From: Amycolatopsis sp. 2-15
GTDB taxonomy: Bacteria > Actinomycetota > Actinomycetes > Mycobacteriales > Pseudonocardiaceae
DNA length: 64,000 bases
Direction: 5' to 3'
Assembly: GCF_030285625.1 (NCBI RefSeq)
Contig: NZ_CP127294.1
Location: 3,358,001 to 3,422,000, forward strand
The notes below the pieces were generated by a model. The model saw only the letters and a program-made list of their open reading frames with translations. It made no database searches and had not been told where the DNA came from. A program made the translations under genes and the position numbers. This document shows positions 1-7,662 of the stretch, in pieces. The first letter of the stretch is position 1, and the number at the start of each line of letters is the position of its first letter.

Positions 1-1
1 G

Positions 2-352
2 TTCCTCACCTCCGGCGACTACGACCGCCACGTCCGCGCGATGCGGCTGCGCTACCGGCGCCGGCGCGACCAGCTGGTGGCGGCCGTCGCGGAGCACGCG
101 CCGGGAATCCGCGTCTCCGGGATCGCGGCGGGGCTGCACGCGGTGCTCGACCTCCCGCCGGGCACCGAGCGTTCGGTGATCGCCGCGGGTGCGCGGGTGG
201 GCCTGGCGCTCGACGGACTGGGCGACTTCGCGCATCCGTCGGCGCGGCCGGACAGCGGACGCGACGGGCTGGTCGTCGGGTACGCGACTCCGTCGGACAG
301 CGCGTGGTCGGGGGCGTTGGCGGCGTTGTGCTCGGTGCTGCCGCGCTCATAG
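2..352 (+). CDS. MocR/PdxR-type regulator, C-terminal fragment
   Basis: The frame is open from the window edge and ends at TAG 350-352, so only the last 116 or so residues are visible. The sequence around residues FLTSGDYDRHVRAMR and the following Arg-rich helix matches the C-terminal small domain of the aminotransferase-like half of MocR-family regulators (GntR helix-turn-helix fused to a fold-type I PLP domain). The DNA-binding part and the PLP lysine lie outside the window, so the effector cannot be guessed. Its stop overlaps by 6 nt the stop of the reverse-strand HAD gene. Family call is from pattern recognition; fairly sure. Confidence 0.72.
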   Translation, partial: FLTSGDYDRHVRAMRLRYRRRRDQLVAAVAEHAPGIRVSGIAAGLHAVLDLPPGTERSVIAAGARVGLALDGLGDFAHPSARPDSGRDGLVVGYATPSDSAWSGALAALCSVLPRS

Positions 353-1165
353 TGTCGCGAGCACCTGCGCGAGGCCGTCTTCGAGCACGGTGCCGGTGAG
401 CTCGCCCGCGGCGGCGATCAGCTCGGCGGGGGACTGTCCCATCGCGACACCGCGCCCGCGTTCGGCGGCCCAGGTGAGGAGCTCTATGTCGTTGTGGCCG
501 TCGCCGACGGCGAGCACGCGGTGGCGGGGGACCGCCAGCTCGGCGCGGACGCGTTCGGCCGCCGCGGCCTTGTTCACGCCCTCGGCGGCGAGGTCGAGCC
601 ACGGGGTGCAGGCGAGGGCGAAGCTCACCTCGCGCAGGTTCATTTTCGGTACCAGAGCGAGGAAATCGGCCATGTCGTGGCCTGGCGCGAACGCGACGAC
701 GCGTGTGGCCTTCGTGGTCAGCAGGGCTTCGAACGGTACCGCGGCCTGCGCGTCGTCGAGGCCGGTCGTGCCGTCGGGGAACGGTTCGGTGCAGCGGTAG
801 CGGCCCAGCTCGTCCTCGACGGCGAAGCGGGCGTTCGGCAGGTGCGTGCGGATGGCGCACAGGGACTCGGCCGGGTCGAACGACTCCACGTAGTGGCGCC
901 GGAAGCCGGATCCGGACTCGCGCAGGGTGACGGCGCCGTTGGAACAGACCAGGAACCGCGGTGTGATGCCCAGTCGGTCGAGCACGGGGACGGTGCTCAC
1001 GGCGGAGCGGCCGGTGGTGAGCACGACGTGGTGCCCGGCCGCGTCGAGCCGGCGGACCTCGGTGACCACGGCTTCGCTCAGCGAGCCGTCCTCGCGGATC
1101 AGAGTGCCGTCGATGTCCAGCGCGACGAGCCACGGTCCGGTGTCCTTCCAGGACGGTGCGGTCAT
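347..1165 (-). CDS. HAD-superfamily (Cof-type, IIB) sugar-phosphatase-like hydrolase
   Basis: The protein has 272 aa. It carries HAD motif I as DIDGT with nucleophile Asp17 and acid/base Asp19, a motif II threonine in LTTGRSA, and motif III/IV as GDGHNDIELL near residue 220. The large C2B cap between these places it with the Cof/YbiV/SupH type that dephosphorylates sugar phosphates or cofactor phosphates; the substrate cannot be read from sequence. A good Shine-Dalgarno (TGGAGGA) lies 8 nt before the ATG. The gene is divergent from the CMD/SDR pair and convergent with the MocR-type gene. It is probably a cytoplasmic housekeeping phosphatase. Confidence 0.85.
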   Translation of the reverse strand: MTAPSWKDTGPWLVALDIDGTLIREDGSLSEAVVTEVRRLDAAGHHVVLTTGRSAVSTVPVLDRLGITPRFLVCSNGAVTLRESGSGFRRHYVESFDPAESLCAIRTHLPNARFAVEDELGRYRCTEPFPDGTTGLDDAQAAVPFEALLTTKATRVVAFAPGHDMADFLALVPKMNLREVSFALACTPWLDLAAEGVNKAAAAERVRAELAVPRHRVLAVGDGHNDIELLTWAAERGRGVAMGQSPAELIAAAGELTGTVLEDGLAQVLATL

Positions 1166-1313
1166 GACGGGATCCTCCAGGGGAGTCGGTTCTTCCCACT
1201 GTAGGGACGATTCCGGGCCCGTCCACTGTGCACCGCGCCACCCGTGATTGGCCCACGATGCGCAGCCGGAATTGGACCACGTCCGCGCGGGCGACGGTGC
1301 CTAGCGTGGTCTC

Positions 1314-1796
1314 ATGACGACTGAACGCCTGCCCGAGCACACCCCGCGCCTGGATTGGATGAAGCTCGCCCCCGACGTGTTCAAGGCGATGCTGCGCCTG
1401 GACACCGCGGCGAAGAAGCACCTCGACGAGGGCTTGGTGAACCTGGTCAAGATCCGCGCGTCGCAGCTGAACCACTGCGCGTTCTGCCTCGACATGCACA
1501 GCAAGGACGCCCTGGCCGCCGGCGAGTCGGCCGAACGCATCCTGCAGCTGGACGCGTGGGCCGAGTCGAAGCACTTCTACACCGCGCGCGAGATCGCGGC
1601 GATCGAGCTGACCGAGACCGTCACCGTGCTCACCGACGGCTTCGTGCCCGACGAGGTCTACGCGAAGGCGGCGCAGCAGTTCGACGAGACCGAGCTCGCC
1701 CACCTCATCGCGGCGATCACGACGATCAACGCGTTCAACCGCTTCGGTGTGTCGACCCGCATGGTGCCGGGTCACTACACGCCCACCGCGTCCTGA
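1314..1796 (+). CDS. Carboxymuconolactone decarboxylase family (AhpD-like) protein
   Basis: This 160-aa alpha-helical protein has the motif NHCAFCLDMH, with Cys55, Cys58 and His62 forming the AhpD-type CxxC-x3-H redox centre. Family members act as alkylhydroperoxidases that regenerate peroxiredoxin-like partners, or as uncharacterised detoxification enzymes. A TAGCGT box at 1302-1307 ends 6 nt before the ATG and there is no Shine-Dalgarno, so the mRNA is probably leaderless. It lies 77 bp upstream of an SDR oxidoreductase on the same strand and the two may be co-transcribed. AhpD-like rather than true gamma-carboxymuconolactone decarboxylase because of the CxxC; physiological substrate unknown. 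Confidence 0.85.
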   Translation: MTTERLPEHTPRLDWMKLAPDVFKAMLRLDTAAKKHLDEGLVNLVKIRASQLNHCAFCLDMHSKDALAAGESAERILQLDAWAESKHFYTAREIAAIELTETVTVLTDGFVPDEVYAKAAQQFDETELAHLIAAITTINAFNRFGVSTRMVPGHYTPTAS

Positions 1797-1873
1797 CGCC
1801 GGCTCGCTGCCGCCTTCCCCCGCGCAGGCGTGCCTCTCACCGTCCATACCGGACTCTTCCCGCGAAGGACTCC

Positions 1874-2830
1874 ATGACCACCATCACCACCCCGTTCGGC
1901 GCGCGAGCCACGGCCGCCGAGGTCCTCGCCGGAGTGGACCTGACTGGCCGCCGCGTGATCGTCACCGGCGGTGCCTCAGGCCTCGGCGCCGAGACGGTCC
2001 GCGCGCTCGCCACGGCCGGCGCGCACGTCACCATCGCCACCCGCACGCCGGCTCACGCCAAGCAGCTCGTCGAGGAGTTCCCGCGCGTCGACGTCGCGGC
2101 GCTCGACCTCGCCGACCTCGGTTCGGTGCGGGCCTTCTGCGCGCAGTGGAAAAAGCCGGTCGACGCGCTGGTCGCCAACGCCGGTGTGATGGCGCTGCCC
2201 GAGCGCGAGGTCATCGCCGAGGGCTGGGAAATGCACCTGGGCATCAACTTCCTGGGCCACTTCGCGCTTGTCACCGGCCTGTGGGACGCTCTGCGCTCCG
2301 GCGGCGGAGCCCGCATCGTCGTCCTCAGTTCCGGTGCGCACCTGCTGACCGACTTCTCTTTCGCCGACCCGCATTTCGAGCGGCGGCCCTACGACCCGCT
2401 CGTCGCCTACGGGCAGTCGAAGACCGCCAGTGTGCTGCTCGCCGTCGGGATCAGCCGCCGCTGGGCCGGCGAAGGGATCTACGCCAACGCGTGTGCCCCG
2501 GGCGTCATCCGCACGAACCTCCTGCGCCACCTCGCTCCCGACGCCCTGCGCCTGCTCGGCGCCCTCGACGCCGACGGCAACGCCATCACCCCGGCCTACT
2601 TCAAGACTCCCGAGCAGGGCGCGGCCACTCCCACGCTGCTCGCCGTGTCGCCGCTGCTCGACGGCGTGACCGGCCGCTACTTCGAGGACAACCAGGAGTC
2701 GCCGGTCATCGACGGCGGCGCGCACCTCGCCGCCGGCGGCGTGGACGCGATGGCCGGCGTCGCGCGCTGGGCCCTCGACCCGGTCGCGGCGGATCGCCTG
2801 TGGGACTACGCCTCGGCCGCTGTGCGCTAG
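1874..2830 (+). CDS. Short-chain dehydrogenase/reductase
   Basis: The product of 318 aa has the classical SDR layout: the nucleotide-binding TGGASGLG at residues 31-38, NAGVM after strand 4, a catalytic serine in VVLSSGAH, and Tyr179-x3-Lys183 in AYGQSK. The region with PGVIRTNLLRH is the usual PG motif after the active site. The length and retinol-dehydrogenase/WW-domain-oxidoreductase-like pattern suggest reduction or oxidation of a lipophilic alcohol or carbonyl compound; the substrate is unknown. The ATG follows GAAGGACTCC, a usable ribosome site. It is second after the AhpD-like gene and converges on the DUF2000 gene with a 4-bp gap. Confidence 0.88.
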   Translation: MTTITTPFGARATAAEVLAGVDLTGRRVIVTGGASGLGAETVRALATAGAHVTIATRTPAHAKQLVEEFPRVDVAALDLADLGSVRAFCAQWKKPVDALVANAGVMALPEREVIAEGWEMHLGINFLGHFALVTGLWDALRSGGGARIVVLSSGAHLLTDFSFADPHFERRPYDPLVAYGQSKTASVLLAVGISRRWAGEGIYANACAPGVIRTNLLRHLAPDALRLLGALDADGNAITPAYFKTPEQGAATPTLLAVSPLLDGVTGRYFEDNQESPVIDGGAHLAAGGVDAMAGVARWALDPVAADRLWDYASAAVR

Positions 2831-2834
2831 CGGG

Positions 2835-3311
2835 TCACGGGAGCAACGGCAGCTTCCCGACGATCTTGGCGACCCGGTTGCGCGGGCCGATGATGCTCAC
2901 CGCGTAGTAGTCGAGTGCCTCGCCGGTGGTTTCTTTGACACCGGCGAGGTATTCCGCGTACACCAGCGTGTGCTGCGCGACCGCCGGCATGTCCGCCACG
3001 AAGCACCCGGGCGACGCCATGGCCTTGGCGCGGATGGTGCGCAGCGCCGGACCGTCGGCGGCCAGCACCGAACACCCCGCCCACGGCAGCCCGGGGTGCG
3101 CCTGCCCGTCGGCATCCACGGCGTCGTCCCCGAGCAGCCCGGTGACGTTCGTCGCCGTCGCCGCGGCCGCGCAGATCGCCGCGTTCATCGCGCGCCCCGG
3201 CGGCAGACCGCGGTCGACCACGACCACCCACTTCAAGCGAGCCGCCCGCGTCGACACGGTCGGATCGACCTCGTCCGGAGCGAACCCGATCCGCGAACTT
3301 TCCTCGGTCAA
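2835..3311 (-). CDS. DUF2000 family protein
   Basis: This 158-aa protein matches the DUF2000 pattern: a KWVVVVDRGLPPGRAMNA start, a central WAGCSVLAADG segment and a C-terminal LDYYAVSIIGPRNRVAKIVGKLPLLP. DUF2000 proteins have a peptidyl-tRNA-hydrolase-2-like fold with no established reaction. The gene is divergent from an Lrp/AsnC regulator and the shared intergenic region contains a perfect 12-bp inverted repeat, so regulation of this gene by that regulator is likely. Family assignment is by pattern; function is unknown. Confidence 0.75.
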   Translation of the reverse strand: MTEESSRIGFAPDEVDPTVSTRAARLKWVVVVDRGLPPGRAMNAAICAAAATATNVTGLLGDDAVDADGQAHPGLPWAGCSVLAADGPALRTIRAKAMASPGCFVADMPAVAQHTLVYAEYLAGVKETTGEALDYYAVSIIGPRNRVAKIVGKLPLLP

Positions 3312-3323
3312 AGCCGGGCCTCC

Positions 3324-3371
3324 CTGGTTGTTCGTACTGCTCTTGCTTCAGCAAGTTAGACGAACAACCAG
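3324..3371. promoter_or_regulatory. Inverted-repeat operator between DUF2000 and Lrp/AsnC genes
   Basis: CTGGTTGTTCGT (3324-3335) is exactly repeated in inverted orientation as ACGAACAACCAG (3360-3371). Between them lies a smaller palindrome CTTGC-ttca-GCAAG (3342-3355). The element sits between two divergent start codons, one of which belongs to an Lrp/AsnC regulator. Such regulators commonly bind dyads in their own divergent promoter, so autoregulation is inferred. Confidence 0.6.
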
Positions 3372-3424
3372 CAGGATCGCTTAGAATCCGTACAAGTATC
3401 GGACTGGGTTTCCTGGAGGTGGAC

Positions 3425-3883
3425 GTGGACGAACTTGATAAGGCGATCCTGCGGGAACTGCAGTCAGACGTCCGGAAGACCAACCGCGACGTCGCCGCCG
3501 CCGTCGGCGTCTCACCCACCACGGCCCTCGACCGCACCCGCGCGCTTCGCCAGCGTGGCATCATCCAGGGCGCGACCCTCGACGTGAACCTGCCCGCCAT
3601 CGGCCGCTCGGTTCAGGCCCTCGTCGCGGTCCGCGTGCGCCCGCCGTCGCGCCGCGTCATCGAAGGCTTCCGCAACTGGGTCACCACCCTGCCCGACATC
3701 CTCGGCCTCTACGTCACGACCGGCACCGAGGACTTCATCCTCCACGTCGCGGTCCCCGACAACGCCAGCCTCTACGCCTTCGTGATCGACCAGCTCACCG
3801 CGCGCCCCGAAGTGGCCGACGTCCGCACGTCGATCGTCTACGAACACCTGCGCAACACCCGCATCACGCCGGTGGAACGCTGA
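3425..3883 (+). CDS. Lrp/AsnC family transcriptional regulator
   Basis: The protein has 152 aa from the GTG at 3425. An N-terminal AsnC-type helix-turn-helix (LDKAILRELQSDVRKTNRDV, then VSPTTALDRTRALRQRG) is followed by the RAM/ACT-like ligand domain with FILHVAVPD and the C-terminal VRTSIVYEHLRN. A GTG at 3419 is also in frame, but the GGAGG at 3415-3419 overlaps it and is correctly spaced (5 nt) for 3425. It is divergent from the DUF2000 gene. Members sense amino acids or related small molecules; the effector here is unknown. Confidence 0.9.
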   Translation: MDELDKAILRELQSDVRKTNRDVAAAVGVSPTTALDRTRALRQRGIIQGATLDVNLPAIGRSVQALVAVRVRPPSRRVIEGFRNWVTTLPDILGLYVTTGTEDFILHVAVPDNASLYAFVIDQLTARPEVADVRTSIVYEHLRNTRITPVER

Positions 3884-3914
3884 AACGGTTGGCTCGTCGA
3901 AGATCCGGGTGAGG

Positions 3915-4523
3915 CTACGGGACTTCCTTCGTGGCCCGAGCTCGGAATTCCCGCACTTTGGCCCGGTTCCCGCACGTCGCCATGGAGCACCAGCGGCGGC
4001 GGTGCGCCTTGGTGCGGTCGTAGAACCACAGGGGGCACTCCGGGCCCTCGCAGTTGCGGACCAGGGACCGGTCGCCGTGGACGAACAGGTCGGCTGCCGC
4101 TTCCGCGACGGGGGAGAGGAGCGACCGGGGCGTGGTCCACGTCCACCGGTCCTGCAGATCGAGGTCGGCGCCGGATCGGCGGACCTGCCGGCTGCGGCCG
4201 CTTTCGGCGAGAATGGCGTTCAACGCGGCCAAAAACGGCTCGTCCGGTGCGGTGGGATCGCCGCCCGCCCACGTCTGGACCACCGGACGAAGGCGCTCGC
4301 GCAGGTCGACGGCTTCGCGGGCCGCGGCGTCGAGTTCGGCGGGGGCGAAGTGATCGAGCACCGCGTTCCGGTCTTGTTCGTCGATCAGCCGGGTGAGCTC
4401 GAGCCACTGCACGAAACCCGCTCCGTGGGGGATCAGCTCGCGGCTTTCGGCGGTGGCCGCGGTGTTGAGGAACGCGAGGGCCGGATGGTCGCTCAACCCG
4501 AGCGGGAACACTTCCGGCTCCAT
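3915..4523 (-). CDS. CGNR zinc-finger / ABATE-domain regulator
   Basis: This 202-aa protein has an N-terminal ABATE domain (residues about 10-140, starting at HPALAFLNT) and a C-terminal CGNR zinc finger (about 150-195) with C-x4-C-x15-C-x4-C geometry and the signature MATCGNRAKVREFR. CGNR proteins are predicted DNA-binding, possibly stress-responsive, regulators. The ribosome site GGAAAGGAGGG is strong. It is divergent from the azoreductase gene, with repeated GTTAC half-sites between them, so it may control that gene. The repressor/activator role is inferred. Confidence 0.87.
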   Translation of the reverse strand: MEPEVFPLGLSDHPALAFLNTAATAESRELIPHGAGFVQWLELTRLIDEQDRNAVLDHFAPAELDAAAREAVDLRERLRPVVQTWAGGDPTAPDEPFLAALNAILAESGRSRQVRRSGADLDLQDRWTWTTPRSLLSPVAEAAADLFVHGDRSLVRNCEGPECPLWFYDRTKAHRRRWCSMATCGNRAKVREFRARATKEVP

Positions 4524-4564
4524 CGGCCCTCCTTTCCTGTCCGTCCGGTCCGCCTTCGTTGAGA

Positions 4565-4612
4565 GGTTACCGGGCCCGCTGTAACTGTTGATCGGCTCTT
4601 TTATCGGTTACA
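4565..4612. promoter_or_regulatory. GTTAC half-site cluster in the CGNR/azoR divergent promoter
   Basis: Three copies of a GTTAC/GTAAC half-site alternate in orientation: GGTTACC at 4565-4571, TGTAAC at 4580-4585 and GTTACA at 4607-4612. The outer pair of the last two forms TGTAAC-n21-GTTACA. AT-rich sequence (CTCTTTTATCGG) between the last two may hold the azoR promoter. The position between divergent regulator and oxidoreductase genes supports an operator; the binding protein is not proven. Confidence 0.45.
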
Positions 4613-4657
4613 GTCATCGCCCCGGACCGGTGGGCAAACACATCAGGAAGGCTTGTC

Positions 4658-5284
4658 ATGACAACCGTTCTGCACATCTCGGCCAGTCCGCGAGGTGCCG
4701 CGTCGGATTCGGGTGCGCTGGCCGCGGCGTTCCTGGAGTCGTACCAGGACGCCCGCCCCGGCACGGTCGTGAAGACGCTGGACCTCTGGGACGGCTCGCT
4801 GCCGCAGTTCGGACCGGCCGGCGCGAGTGCCAAGCTCGCCGTGTTCGCCGGCGGGGCACCCGAAGGCGAGCAGGCCGAGGTGTGGGCGCAGGCCCAGGCG
4901 CTCACCGACCAGTTCACCTCGGCCGACGCCTACGTCTTCAGCATTCCCATGTGGAACGCGGGCGTGCCGTACGTCTTCAAGCAGTGGGTCGACATCATCA
5001 CTCAGCGCGGCACGGTCTTCGGCTTCGACCCGGCCGCCGGTTACTCGGGGCTGGTCAACGGCAAGAAGGCCGCCACGATCTACACCAGCGGCGTCTACTC
5101 CGAAGGCGTTCCCATCCAGTTCGGCGCCGACTTCCACTCCACGTACGTGAAGGACTGGCTGCGCTTCGTCGGCGTCACCGACGTCACCGAGGTCCGCTTC
5201 CAGCCCACGATCCTCACGGGCACCCGCAACCAGGACCGCGACGCGGCCCTGGTCGCCGCCCGTGACGCGGGCAACGCGTTCTAG
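4658..5284 (+). CDS. azoR: FMN-dependent NAD(P)H oxidoreductase, AzoR-like
   Basis: The product has 208 aa and the flavodoxin-like quinone-reductase fold. It opens with VLHISASPRGAASDS, the phosphate-binding loop of AzoR-type enzymes, and has the FMN-contacting PMWNAGVPYVFKQWVD segment near residues 98-113. AzoR proteins reduce quinones and azo dyes with two electrons and protect against thiol and quinone stress. The start is set by AGGAAGG seven nt before the ATG. The gene is divergent from the CGNR regulator and is followed by a 12-bp hairpin terminator. Confidence 0.88.
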   Translation: MTTVLHISASPRGAASDSGALAAAFLESYQDARPGTVVKTLDLWDGSLPQFGPAGASAKLAVFAGGAPEGEQAEVWAQAQALTDQFTSADAYVFSIPMWNAGVPYVFKQWVDIITQRGTVFGFDPAAGYSGLVNGKKAATIYTSGVYSEGVPIQFGADFHSTYVKDWLRFVGVTDVTEVRFQPTILTGTRNQDRDAALVAARDAGNAF

Positions 5285-5305
5285 CTTGTTCCGGTAATCG
5301 GAACC

Positions 5306-5339
5306 CGGCGGTCCGTCGCCTTGTCGTGACGGGCCGCCG
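5306..5339 (+). terminator. Hairpin terminator after azoR
   Basis: The arms 5306-5317 and 5328-5339 pair over 12 bp with one G-U wobble and a 10-nt loop. It starts 21 nt after the azoR stop. No uridine tract follows, which is usual for actinomycete terminators. Confidence 0.55.
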
Positions 5340-5350
5340 AGGCGTGTCGG

Positions 5351-5394
5351 GCATCAGGTCAATCCTTGACTTGATGCGATCACAACCTTAACGT
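5351..5394 (+). promoter_or_regulatory. Promoter and overlapping operator dyad of the PL7 lyase gene
   Basis: TTGACT (5366-5371), a 17-bp spacer and TAACGT (5389-5394) form a good housekeeping-sigma promoter. The -35 box lies in the right arm of a 12-bp inverted repeat GCATCAGGTCAA-tcc-TTGACTTGATGC (5351-5377, one G-T mismatch). A dyad covering the -35 suggests a repressor of the LacI, GntR or IclR kind; the protein is not identified. The region downstream to 5450 is AT-rich for this genome. Confidence 0.6.
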
Positions 5395-5481
5395 TTCCTT
5401 TCGCCGCCGGGTTTCCGCAACATTAATTCACATATCTGAATAAATGGCACAGAGGTCCCCACCGTGCGAAAGGAAACTGCG

Positions 5482-6273
5482 ATGCGCATGCGCGCCGCGC
5501 TCGTCGTGCTGGCGATTCCCGCCTTCGTGGCTGCAACCGCGTTGTCCGCGGAGGCAGCGCCGGCCACCGGTCAGTCCGTGTTGGGCAGCCCGTCCGTGGC
5601 TCCTGGCGGCAACTTCGACCTGTCGACCTGGCAGCTCCAGGAGCCCGTCGGCTCACCGGGCTCGCCGACCACCATCTCGTCGTCCCGGCTGCAAGGGCCG
5701 AACGGGTTTCAGGACAGCTATTTCTACACCGACACGCGCGATGGCGCGATGACGTTCTGGGCGCCGGAAAAGGGCGTCACCACCCCCAATTCGAACTACG
5801 CCCGATCCGAGCTGAGGGAGATGAACCGCGACGGTTCGGCCGCCAACTGGTCGCTGAGCGGATCCCACAAGCTCAACGCCACACTGCGCGTGGTGTCGGT
5901 GACGTCGAACGTGTGCGTCGGTCAGGTCCACCTCGGCACCGGCGGCTCGTCGACGAAACCGTTGCTGGAGCTGTACTATCGCTCCAGCGGCGACATCGTG
6001 CTGGGCACGGAGAACTCGCCCGACGGCGGCCAGACCCTGCACACCGTCGGCCACGTCGCGGTGGGCAAGACCTGGACCTACACGATCGGGATCTCCGGCG
6101 GCAACACCATCGACCTCACCGTGAACGGAAGCACGACGCACTACAGCATTCCGTCGTCGTTCAAGGCGTACAAGCAGTACTTCAAGGCCGGTTCGTACAA
6201 CCAGTCCTCGTCGAGCAGCACGACGAAGGGCGCTCGCGTCGCCTTCTACGGGCTGACGATCTCGCACAGCTGA
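5482..6273 (+). CDS. Secreted polysaccharide lyase family 7 (alginate lyase)
   Basis: The 263-aa protein starts at ATG 5482, set by AAAGGA at 5469-5474. A signal peptide (MRMRAALVVLAIPAFVA, cleavage near AEA-AP) precedes a single PL7 beta-jelly-roll domain. All three PL7 signatures are present: RSELREM, QVH, and YFKAGSYNQ, which contribute the catalytic Arg, Gln, His and Tyr of beta-elimination. A QVH rather than QIH middle motif is usually linked with guluronate or mixed preference, but that is a weak guide. It acts outside the cell on alginate or a related polyuronate. It has its own regulated promoter and a strong terminator, so it is monocistronic. No oligoalginate lyase or transporter is adjacent. 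Confidence 0.9.
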   Translation: MRMRAALVVLAIPAFVAATALSAEAAPATGQSVLGSPSVAPGGNFDLSTWQLQEPVGSPGSPTTISSSRLQGPNGFQDSYFYTDTRDGAMTFWAPEKGVTTPNSNYARSELREMNRDGSAANWSLSGSHKLNATLRVVSVTSNVCVGQVHLGTGGSSTKPLLELYYRSSGDIVLGTENSPDGGQTLHTVGHVAVGKTWTYTIGISGGNTIDLTVNGSTTHYSIPSSFKAYKQYFKAGSYNQSSSSSTTKGARVAFYGLTISHS

Positions 6274-6278
6274 CCGAC

Positions 6279-6327
6279 ACACAAACGGCGCCGCCGGGGT
6301 GAACTCGCCCGGCGGCGCCGTTTGTGT
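6279..6327 (+). terminator. Strong intrinsic terminator after the PL7 lyase
   Basis: Arms 6279-6298 and 6308-6327 form a perfect 20-bp stem with a 9-nt loop, starting 5 nt after the stop codon. It also faces the reverse-strand GntR remnant, so it may work in both directions. Confidence 0.85.
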
Positions 6328-6354
6328 CACGGGCGCGTGCGGTGTTTTCCCGCG

Positions 6355-6815
6355 CTACGAACGAACTTCGGCTTCGTTCACGGCTGGGGTCGAGATGCTC
6401 CGGATGAGCCGATCTCGTGCGGAAGCCATGTGGTCGGCCAGGAACTCGCTGCACGCGGCCGAATCGCCGCGGGCGATGAGGTCGACGATGGGCGCGTGGC
6501 GCTCGTAGGCCATGTTGGCCCCGCCGCGAGCATCGTGATGCGCGCCAGGCTGCTGATGCCCTCCCGCGACTGCAGCAGCAGCTGGTTGCCGGCCAGCCGG
6601 CACATGGTGCCGTGGAACTCCAGGTCGGCGTCGAGGTCCGCGGCGAGGGACTCCGGCCGGCGAAGCCGCTCCAGGTGTTCGGTCAGCTCGGTGACGACCG
6701 ACGACCGGTCGCGCCGCTCGCACAGCCGCCGCGCCGCGATCGTCTCCAGGCCGAGGCGGACTTCGAAGAGGTCTTCGACCTCCTGGGGCGACACTTCGCG
6801 CACGCCGACCAGGCG
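6355..6815 (-). pseudogene. GntR/FCD-type regulator remnant (headless, frameshifted)
   Basis: Reading leftwards from about 6815, the sequence VREVSPQEVEDLFEVRLGLE begins exactly where the FCD ligand domain of a FadR-type regulator follows the winged helix; the whole N-terminal DNA-binding domain is absent. The FCD helices continue to SSLARITMLAAGP, after which the frame changes (about 6515-6530) and resumes as NMAYERHAPIVDLIARGDS to the natural stop at 6355. Two lesions, loss of the head and a frameshift, make this a pseudogene. Its broken end abuts the broken end of the aldolase, which points to one deletion across a divergent promoter. Confidence 0.82.
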
Positions 6816-7595
6816 GCCATTCCCGCGTTCACCTGCTACGGGGCGGACACCGCGCTGGCGGTGGTGAGCGCGGCGGAGGAGCCCGGCCTGCCCGTGATCC
6901 TGCTGGTGGCGCCCTCGGCCGCCGAGCCGCGCCTGATCCGGACGCTGCGCGCGATCGCCGACGCGGCGGCCGTCCCGGTGTGCGTGCAGCTCGAGCACGC
7001 GAAGGACGAGGCGTTGATCGGCATGGCGATCGAGCACGGTGTGGACGCCGTGCTCGCGGACGGCTCCCACCTGCCGCCGGAAGCGAATGCGGCGTTCGTC
7101 CGCGCGGTCCGGGATTTCGCCGCGCCGCGCGGCGTCGTCGTGGAAGCGGAGCTCGGCAGCGTTCCCGGCGCCGAAGACCGAGCGGAAGCCGTTGAGGTGT
7201 CCGGCAAAACCGATCCGGCGCAGGTCGGGCCGTTCCTCGCGGCCTCGGGGGCCCGGCTGCTCGCGTGCGGCGTCGGCAACGTCCACGGCCGCTACCGCGG
7301 CGCACCCGACCTCGACTGGCCGCGGCTGGCCCGCATCCGCGCCGAGGCCGGACCCGTCCCGCTCGTCCTGCACGGCGCGTCCGGTCTGTCGCCGGCCGAC
7401 CTGCGCCGCTGCGGTGCCGCCGGTGTCGGCAAGGTGAACGTCAACACCGAGCTCCGCACCGCGATGCTCGCAACCCTGGAAGCCGGCGTCGGCCCGGCCC
7501 GCGCGTCCGGTGAGGACATGCTGGCGCTCACCCGTTCGGTGCTGGACAAGGCGACCGGCGTCGCGCGCACGGTGCTCGAAACCCTCGGCGGTTGA
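6816..7595 (+). pseudogene. Class II fructose/tagatose-bisphosphate aldolase remnant lacking its N-terminus
   Basis: From about 6816 the frame reads AIPAFTCYGADTALAVVSAA and continues to the stop through the whole class II aldolase barrel: the metal/proton region LEHAKD, ADGSHLPPEAN, EAELGSVPG, GNVHGRY, LHGASGLS and KVNVNTELR. Only the first 15-20 residues and the start codon and ribosome site are gone; the frame upstream of 6816 is antisense to the GntR remnant. Internal GTG codons near 6860 have no ribosome site. The chemistry looks intact but expression is unlikely, so it is called a decayed gene of ketose-bisphosphate catabolism. Confidence 0.8.
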
Positions 7596-7608
7596 CGACC
7601 GCACAACA

Positions 7609-7648
7609 AAATCGGCGGTTCCCACTCGCGAGTGGGAACCGCCGATTT
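7609..7648. terminator. Bidirectional terminator between aldolase remnant and tRNA-Arg
   Basis: 7609-7628 and 7629-7648 form a perfect 40-bp palindrome with T-rich sequence on both sides in the exit direction. It would end tRNA transcription (reverse) and anything coming through the aldolase remnant (forward). Confidence 0.85.
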
Positions 7649-7662
7649 GTTTCTGAAGAATG

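Noticed and set aside
6..1847. Reverse-strand open frame of about 613 codons
   Set aside because: It is an Arg/His/Gly-rich shadow of the HAD and CMD genes caused by high GC; no domain pattern and it overlaps two well supported genes. The same applies to several long antisense frames opposite rho, the ATP synthase genes and murA.
6612..7595. Intact 327-codon aldolase starting at ATG 6612
   Set aside because: The first about 68 codons are antisense to the GntR remnant and unlike any aldolase N-terminus; homology starts only at about 6816.
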